64,000 bases of DNA from Janthinobacterium aquaticum (GTDB lineage: Bacteria; Pseudomonadota; Gammaproteobacteria; Burkholderiales; Burkholderiaceae_D): contig NZ_WFLK01000008.1 of assembly GCF_009208565.1 (NCBI RefSeq), forward strand, positions 62,001-126,000, given 5' to 3'. Below the pieces are notes generated by a model. That model worked only from the letters and a program-made list of their open reading frames with translations. It did no database searches and had not been told where the DNA came from. Position numbers and translations under genes: made by a program. Within the stretch, counting starts at the first letter, position 1, and every line of letters starts with the position of its first letter. Positions 59,801 through 64,000 of this stretch are shown piece after piece.

Positions 59801-61086
59801 TGCTCAATGTCAGCCTCAAGCATTTTGATCTCGACAGCTGGATCGCAGCAGGCAGCGCCATTGCCGGCAGCGGTGCCGCCGACGCGCCAGCGGCCACAGC
59901 GACCACCGCAGCCGACGCCGATGCACCCGATATTGCGCAGTACGTGGTGCCGGACATGATGGCGGTGCGCGCCAGCGAACTGATGCTGGGCGAACGCAAG
60001 CTCGAAGAGGTGGTGGTGGGTGCCACGCACCAGAAAGATGTGTGGCAGGCCAATATCGACGCCAAGCAGGTATCGGGCTATGTCACCTGGCTGGAAACGC
60101 CGTCGGGCCTGGGCAAGATGACGGCGCGCCTGTCGTCGCTGATCATTCCCGAGTCGGCCGCCAATGATGTGAAGAGCCTGCTGGAGGGCAAGAGCAGTGC
60201 GGTGCAGTCGATCCCCTCGCTCGATATCGTGGCCGAGCGCTTCGAGCTGTTCAACCGGCAGATCGGTCGGCTCGAATTGCAGGCCTATAACACCATGGCG
60301 GCGGGCAGCCGCGAGTGGCGCATCGGCAAGTTGCAACTGTCCAATCCCGACGGCGCCTTCAGCGGCAATGGCAAGTGGGTGATCAGGGACGGCCAGAGCA
60401 CCACCAGCCTGCGCTTCGGCCTCGATATCGTCGACGCCGGAAAATTGCTCGACCGGTTTGGCTTTGCCGACACCTTGCGGCGCGGCAAAGGGCGCCTGTC
60501 TGGCGATATCGCCTGGAACGGCGTGCCGTATTCGCTCGATATTCCCAGCCTGTCGGGCCAGGTCGACATGAACGTGGAGTCGGGCCAGTTCCTCAAGCAG
60601 GATCCGGGCGCGGCCAAGCTGCTTGGCGTGCTGAGCCTGCAGGCCCTGCCGCGCCTGCTCAAGCTCGACTTCCACGATGTGTTTTCGGAAGGGCTGGCGT
60701 TTGACGGCATCAGCGCCAACGCCAGCATCAAGCGCGGCGTGGTCAGCACCGACAACCTCAAGATGCATGGCGTGGCGGCCACCGTGCTGATGAGCGGCAC
60801 GGCCGATATCGCCAATGAAACGACCAATCTGCACGTGGTGGTGATCCCTGAATTTAACCTTGGCACCGGGCCGTTGGTGTATGCGCTGGCGGTCAACCCG
60901 GTGATCGGCATCGGCAGCTTCCTGGCGCAGCTGTTCCTGCGCGCGCCGGTGATGAAGGCGCTGACCTATCATATGCAGATTGCCGGACCGTGGAAGTCGC
61001 CGGTCGTGACCAAGCTCGATGGCGCTAAAATGAACCCGGGCGCTGCCGGCGCGCCGCCAGCGCAGGACGCCTCTCCCTCCAACTGA
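56881..61086 (+). CDS. YhdP-family AsmA-like bridge protein
   Basis: 1401 residues. One N-terminal transmembrane helix (about 42-62, VKSVLVAYFLFAVLFLFLRYAIL) is followed by the family start PNIDYYKGDIERAASHAVGNPVSIERIYASWHGLHPSLFLGDVTL. A very long beta-repeat region ends with an AsmA-like C-terminal domain (NLHVVVIPEFNLGTGPLVYALAVNPVIGIGSFLAQLFLR). YhdP relatives move phospholipids between the membranes. The gene is divergent from glnE and followed by the hydrolase gene after 13 bases. Confidence 0.93.
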   Translation: MQIPPEANTTEHMPLAARWQRLHAAYRMANLATHHVLGFVVKSVLVAYFLFAVLFLFLRYAILPNIDYYKGDIERAASHAVGNPVSIERIYASWHGLHPSLFLGDVTLRDQQGRQALSLPSVSATLSWWSVLGSLRFDTLEVTRPDLAVRRSKDGGLYVAGVLIDTRKEGDGAGADWLFAQHQIIIRDGKVRWTDELRGAPELALTDVNLLLRNRWRSHRLGLQAAPPAALAAPIDVRAHFTHPAFTKRIADMSMWKGELYADLKNADLAAWRTYLDYPFELQQGKGALRAWLNLDHARLAGFTADVGLNDVSARLGKALPMLDLHSVNGRVSAKETLSAKTPDGKPTFGANGHQIELSNFSLQTTDGLSLPPTTLSERFVAATRRNPAQTEITAQRLDLQTLAALATRLPLGTQQRAQLDAIAPRGALQDFSAAWQGDMAAPSSYRVRGRLLELGLNAQPARLAIARTATTPAQAAAPAIPGFEKLSGSIDASEQGGKIEIDAQDLVLQLPGYFAEPAMPFAQFRMKAQWTFEADNMLQVNLDQLDFDQQGLRASLRGSHRMPLDGSKLGQVDLTGTLDHFEINTIGRYLPLQTPEHLRHWLTGALEGGMANDVSVRLRGELEHFPFKADTPAQRNRGEFRIAGKIDNGTLNYAPGEYAESGPQAGKAPLWPQAEKIKGSFVFERARMEIRGDTATTGGVALTNVKAVIPDLTVHDTLLDIDGNAAGPMQEFLKYVTASPVLGWIDHFTDETTATGNARLALKLHLPIERLLESTVQGSLQLAGNDVVLFNDMPPVLGAQGRIEFNEKGVNLNGLNGSLLGGPLAISGGSQPDNSIQVRIAGSVTVDGLRKTYPAPVLQRLTRHLNGSARYNGLITARDHQLVVNVESPLSGLGLDFPAPLKKAAADSLPVKFTLSANAANAAGLRTDDIRIALGSGVAARYQRQKQGKEPWRLVRGGIGVNAQAPEPDSGMMLNVSLKHFDLDSWIAAGSAIAGSGAADAPAATATTAADADAPDIAQYVVPDMMAVRASELMLGERKLEEVVVGATHQKDVWQANIDAKQVSGYVTWLETPSGLGKMTARLSSLIIPESAANDVKSLLEGKSSAVQSIPSLDIVAERFELFNRQIGRLELQAYNTMAAGSREWRIGKLQLSNPDGAFSGNGKWVIRDGQSTTSLRFGLDIVDAGKLLDRFGFADTLRRGKGRLSGDIAWNGVPYSLDIPSLSGQVDMNVESGQFLKQDPGAAKLLGVLSLQALPRLLKLDFHDVFSEGLAFDGISANASIKRGVVSTDNLKMHGVAATVLMSGTADIANETTNLHVVVIPEFNLGTGPLVYALAVNPVIGIGSFLAQLFLRAPVMKALTYHMQIAGPWKSPVVTKLDGAKMNPGAAGAPPAQDASPSN

Positions 61087-61099
61087 AAGCAGGTACCCT

Positions 61100-61897
61100 A
61101 TGCATACCGTTGCAGCAATCCAGATGATTTCCACCCCGTCGGTCAGTGACAACCTGGCCACCGCCCGGCGCCTGGTGGCCGAGGCCGCCGCCGGCGGCGC
61201 CACCCTGGTGGTATTGCCCGAATACTGGGCCATCATGGGCCAGCACGATACCGACAAGGTGGCCCATGCCGAGCAGCCCGGCAGCGGTCCTATCCAGGAC
61301 ACCATGGCGCAGATGGCGCGCCAGCACGGCGTCTGGCTGATCGGCGGCACCCTGCCTTTGATTTCGGAACAGGCCGGCAAGGTGCTTAACACCACGCTGG
61401 TGTATGACCCGCAGGGCAACGCGGCCGGCCGTTACGACAAGATTCATCTGTTCGGCTTTACCCGCGGCAGCGAATCGTACAACGAGTCGCGCACCATCGT
61501 GCCGGGCACGCAGGTCGGCAGCTTCGATATGCCGTTCGGCAAGGTCGGCCTGTCGATCTGCTACGACCTGCGCTTTCCCGAACTGTACCGCGCAATCGGC
61601 AACTGTGCGCTGATCGTGGTGCCGGCCGCCTTTACGCACACCACCGGCCGCGCCCACTGGGAAGTGCTGCTGCGCGCGCGCGCGATTGAAAACCAGTGCT
61701 ATGTGCTGGCGGCAGCGCAAGGCGGCCTGCATCCGAACGGCCGGCGCACCTGGGGCCACAGCATGCTGATCGATCCGTGGGGCGAAGTCAAAGCGGTGCT
61801 GGACGAAGGCGAGGGCGTGGTGCAGGGCCAGATCGATCCAGTGTTCCTGGCCGGCGTGCGCGAGTCGCTGCCTGCGCTGGCGCACCGCACCATGTAA
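61100..61897 (+). CDS. Carbon-nitrogen hydrolase (Nit1/Nit2-like)
   Basis: 265 residues. The catalytic triad of the nitrilase superfamily is visible: Glu41 (VVLPEYW), Lys114 (RYDKIHLF) and Cys154 (SICYDLRFPELYRA). It is closest in look to the Nit1/omega-amidase group, which hydrolyses deaminated glutathione or omega-amides. It lies between yhdP and tldD, 11 bases before tldD, in a conserved order. Confidence 0.93.
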   Translation: MHTVAAIQMISTPSVSDNLATARRLVAEAAAGGATLVVLPEYWAIMGQHDTDKVAHAEQPGSGPIQDTMAQMARQHGVWLIGGTLPLISEQAGKVLNTTLVYDPQGNAAGRYDKIHLFGFTRGSESYNESRTIVPGTQVGSFDMPFGKVGLSICYDLRFPELYRAIGNCALIVVPAAFTHTTGRAHWEVLLRARAIENQCYVLAAAQGGLHPNGRRTWGHSMLIDPWGEVKAVLDEGEGVVQGQIDPVFLAGVRESLPALAHRTM

Positions 61898-61908
61898 GCG
61901 GGCCAGGC

Positions 61909-63369
61909 ATGACTGCTTTTGATCCGAACCTGGCCAGCCTCGCGACAGCGCGCGACATGTTGCTGACGCCCTACGGCCTGGACGAAGCGGTGCTGTTGAA
62001 GGCGCTGGGCGCCATCTTCAGCCACAAGGTCGATTATGCCGACCTGTATTTCCAGTGCACCCGAAGCGAAAGCTGGAGCCTGGAAGAGGGCAGTGTCAAG
62101 ACCGGTAGTTTCGCGATCGACCAGGGCGTCGGCGTGCGCGCCATCTCGGGCGACAAGACCGCGTTTTCGTATTCCGATGAACTGTCGCAGCGCGCCCTGT
62201 TCGAAGCGGCGGCCGCCACGCGCACGATTGCGCGCGCCGGCGCCGGCCGCGCCAGGATTGCCAGCCAGGTACAGCCACAGGGTGGCCGTGCGCTGTACCT
62301 GCCCGACGATCCGCTCGCCTCGCTCGAGGCCGGCGCCAAGGTGCGCCTGCTCGAACGCATCGAGGCGATGGCGCGCGCGAAAGACCCGCGCGTGTCGCAG
62401 GTGATGGTGGAACTGGCCGGCGAACACGACGTGGTGCTGGTGCTGCGCAGCGATGGCGTGCTGGCGGCCGATATTCGTCCGCTGGTGCGCCTGTCGATTA
62501 CCGTGATTGCCGAACAAAACGGCCGGCGCGAGAGCGGTTCCGGCGGCGGCGGCGCGCGCGCCGGCTACGGTTACTTCAGCGACGCCCTGTTGCAGCACTA
62601 TGCCGATGAGGCAGTCGCTTCGGCGCTGCTCAACCTGGAGGCGCGCGCAGCGCCTGCCGGCCCGATGACGGTGGTATTGGGGCCGGGCTGGCCCGGCATC
62701 TTGTTGCACGAGGCGATCGGCCACGGCCTGGAAGCCGACTTCAACCGCAAGGGCTCATCCGCCTTTGCCGGTTGCCTCGGCGAGCGCGTGGCGGCCAAGG
62801 GCGTGACCGTGGTTGACGATGGCACGCTGGCCGGGCGGCGCGGTTCGCTCAATATTGACGATGAAGGCAATCGCACCCAGTGCACCACGCTGATCGAGGA
62901 CGGCGTGCTGACCGGTTATCTGCAGGACACCCTTAACGCGCGCCTGATGAAAATGCCGGTCACCGGCAATGCGCGGCGCGAATCGTTTGCCCACCTGCCG
63001 ATGCCGCGCATGACCAATACCTATATGCTGGCCGGCGAGCGCGACCCGGGCGAGATACTGGCCTCGGTCAAGAACGGCTTGTACGCCGTCAATTTCGGCG
63101 GCGGCCAGGTCGACATTACCAACGGCAAATTCGTGTTTTCGGCCAGCGAAGCCTATATGATCGAAAACGGCAAGCTCAGCTATCCGGTCAAAGGCGCTAC
63201 CCTGATCGGCAATGGCCCTGATGTGCTTAACCGCGTGTCGATGATCGGCAACGACCTGCGCCTCGATCCCGGCATTGGCGTGTGTGGCAAGGAGGGGCAG
63301 AGCGTGCCGGTTGGCGTGGGCCAGCCGACCTTGCGGCTTGATGGCCTGACTGTGGGTGGGACGGGGTAG
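61909..63369 (+). CDS. tldD: TldD metalloprotease
   Basis: 486 residues from ATG 61909; the frame extends upstream inside the hydrolase gene, but the family N terminus starts here. The zinc motif HEAIGH is at 267-272 (LLHEAIGHGLEADFNRKGSSAF), and the conserved CGKEGQSVPVGVGQPTLRLDGLTVGGTG ends the protein. TldD works with TldE (PmbA) to trim peptides and unfolded proteins; tldE is not in the window. Confidence 0.95.
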   Translation: MTAFDPNLASLATARDMLLTPYGLDEAVLLKALGAIFSHKVDYADLYFQCTRSESWSLEEGSVKTGSFAIDQGVGVRAISGDKTAFSYSDELSQRALFEAAAATRTIARAGAGRARIASQVQPQGGRALYLPDDPLASLEAGAKVRLLERIEAMARAKDPRVSQVMVELAGEHDVVLVLRSDGVLAADIRPLVRLSITVIAEQNGRRESGSGGGGARAGYGYFSDALLQHYADEAVASALLNLEARAAPAGPMTVVLGPGWPGILLHEAIGHGLEADFNRKGSSAFAGCLGERVAAKGVTVVDDGTLAGRRGSLNIDDEGNRTQCTTLIEDGVLTGYLQDTLNARLMKMPVTGNARRESFAHLPMPRMTNTYMLAGERDPGEILASVKNGLYAVNFGGGQVDITNGKFVFSASEAYMIENGKLSYPVKGATLIGNGPDVLNRVSMIGNDLRLDPGIGVCGKEGQSVPVGVGQPTLRLDGLTVGGTG

Positions 63370-63436
63370 GGGGCTTGCTTTTGGGTGGAAAAACTTGACG
63401 GCGGGATCAGGTGCGACCCCGCCCGCCTTCCGGGGT

Positions 63437-63509
63437 GTAATCCGACGGGATTGTTGGCGACAGTGGTGTTGTCGGATTACGGCCCCTGTGGGGCCTAATC
63501 CGACCTACG
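63437..63509. repeat. REP-like palindromic repeat, copy C
   Basis: A half element GTAATCCGAC (63437-63446) is followed 24 bases on by the hairpin GTCGGATTAC-GGCCCC...GGGGCC-TAATCCGAC and CTACG. It matches copies A and B and lies between the convergent tldD and third receptor genes, where it may terminate transcription. Confidence 0.8.
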
Positions 63510-63588
63510 TTTTACGGTTTGCCAGTAGTGTGTTTTGACTTGGCAGCATGGCTGTAAGCCCGGCTTTCACGCCGCCATGTCACTGCAG

Positions 63589-64000
63589 TCAGAACTTGTA
63601 CGATGCCTTGACGTACAGCGTGCGTCCCAGCGGATCGGTGTAGCGCGGATCATAGCCGGTCTGGAATACCGTGCCCTGGTTGGTGAACGGCGGGTTCTTG
63701 TCGAACAGGTTTTTCACGCCGACCGTGATGTCGGTGTTTTTCCAGCCCGAATAGGCGCCTGACAGCGAGAACGTCGAATACGCTTTCACGTTCTGTTCAT
63801 AGCCGGCGTCGACATAGTTCTGGTCGCGGTAGCCGCTCATGAACTTGTTCGACAGGTTGGCACTCCACTTGCCCAGCGCCCACGTCAGCGAGGCGTTGTG
63901 CTTCCAGCGGAAGACGGGATTGTTGTCCGCATAGACGCCGACGTTCTGGATGTAGGCACCACCAGGCTCGTTCTGGTACTCGTAGTTGTGTACCCAGCTG
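63589..64000 (-). CDS. TonB-dependent receptor, C-terminal part (third; 5' end outside window)
   Basis: About 136 residues are visible and the frame is open to the window edge. The barrel strands end NLFDKNPPFTNQGTVFQTGYDPRYTDPLGRTLYVKASYKF, a typical C-terminal signature with terminal Phe. The end closely resembles the first receptor (NLLDKNPPF...GRTLYVNASYRF), so the two are probably paralogues. Confidence 0.92.
   Translation of the reverse strand, partial: SWVHNYEYQNEPGGAYIQNVGVYADNNPVFRWKHNASLTWALGKWSANLSNKFMSGYRDQNYVDAGYEQNVKAYSTFSLSGAYSGWKNTDITVGVKNLFDKNPPFTNQGTVFQTGYDPRYTDPLGRTLYVKASYKF

Noticed and set aside
57256-61419. Minus-strand open frame of about 1387 codons opposite yhdP and the hydrolase gene
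   Set aside because: It has low-complexity, Arg/Gln/His/Ala-rich composition and no recognisable domain. Such antisense frames are common in high-G+C DNA, and the plus strand has clear family proteins.

Overview
The window looks like chromosomal DNA of a betaproteobacterium of the family Oxalobacteraceae (Janthinobacterium, Duganella or Massilia type). This is inferred from the high G+C content, the gene orders rplU-rpmA-obgE-proB, nth-rsxB, glnA-DUF4124-ntrB-ntrC and glnE-yhdP-nitrilase-tldD, the polyhydroxyalkanoate genes, the many TonB receptors, and the short palindromic repeat GTAGGTCGGATTA...TAATCCGAC. No rRNA, tRNA, insertion sequence, prophage or CRISPR array was seen. The window opens inside a GntP-family permease and closes inside a TonB-dependent receptor read from the minus strand.

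Region by region. 1-4.6 kb: end of the permease, a membrane-anchored AraC-type regulator starting on the permease stop codon, an exported NTF2-like/DJ-1 fusion, and an exported serine-hydrolase homologue that has lost all its catalytic motifs. 4.6-12.9 kb: AsmA protein, ArsC-type reductase, octaprenyl diphosphate synthase, then rplU-rpmA-obgE-(membrane protein)-proB, followed by a palindromic repeat and nth/rsxB. 13.8-18.9 kb: an amino-acid-type binding protein, PHA depolymerase, 7Fe ferredoxin, an M4-type metallopeptidase with an emfourin-like inhibitor, and a PHA-system protein. 19-23 kb: proVWX glycine betaine uptake operon with a long leader. 23-31.3 kb: ACBP, FKBP isomerase, EI24 protein, molybdopterin-binding protein, a divergent bifunctional penicillin-binding protein whose stop codon lies in a palindromic repeat, GST, and a membrane-tethered TAXI protein. 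31.2-32.5 kb: a HigBA-like toxin-antitoxin pair and a rhodanese.

32.5-37.6 kb is the nitrogen-control core. glnA has a sigma-54 type promoter with two upstream NtrC-type dyads, and is followed by a DUF4124 protein, ntrB and ntrC. The GlnA-modifying enzyme GlnE lies at 53.9-56.6 kb. Then come corA and an orphan GAF histidine kinase (37.7-40.1 kb), two TonB receptors flanking a FAD oxidoreductase (40.4-48.6 kb), a small lipoprotein, rsmE, and tkt-gap. The last part holds a DUF1275 protein, glnE, yhdP, a nitrilase-family hydrolase, tldD, a third copy of the palindromic repeat and the third TonB receptor.

The points most worth following are: (i) the membrane AraC / exported DJ-1 fusion / exported pseudo-hydrolase locus at 464-4595; (ii) NtrC-type dyads and a sigma-54-like element in the 772-bp A+T-rich region before the second TonB receptor, resembling those before glnA; (iii) the protease/inhibitor gene pair; (iv) the palindromic repeat family that ends a PBP gene. 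All motif and family calls were made by eye; no database or alignment was run.
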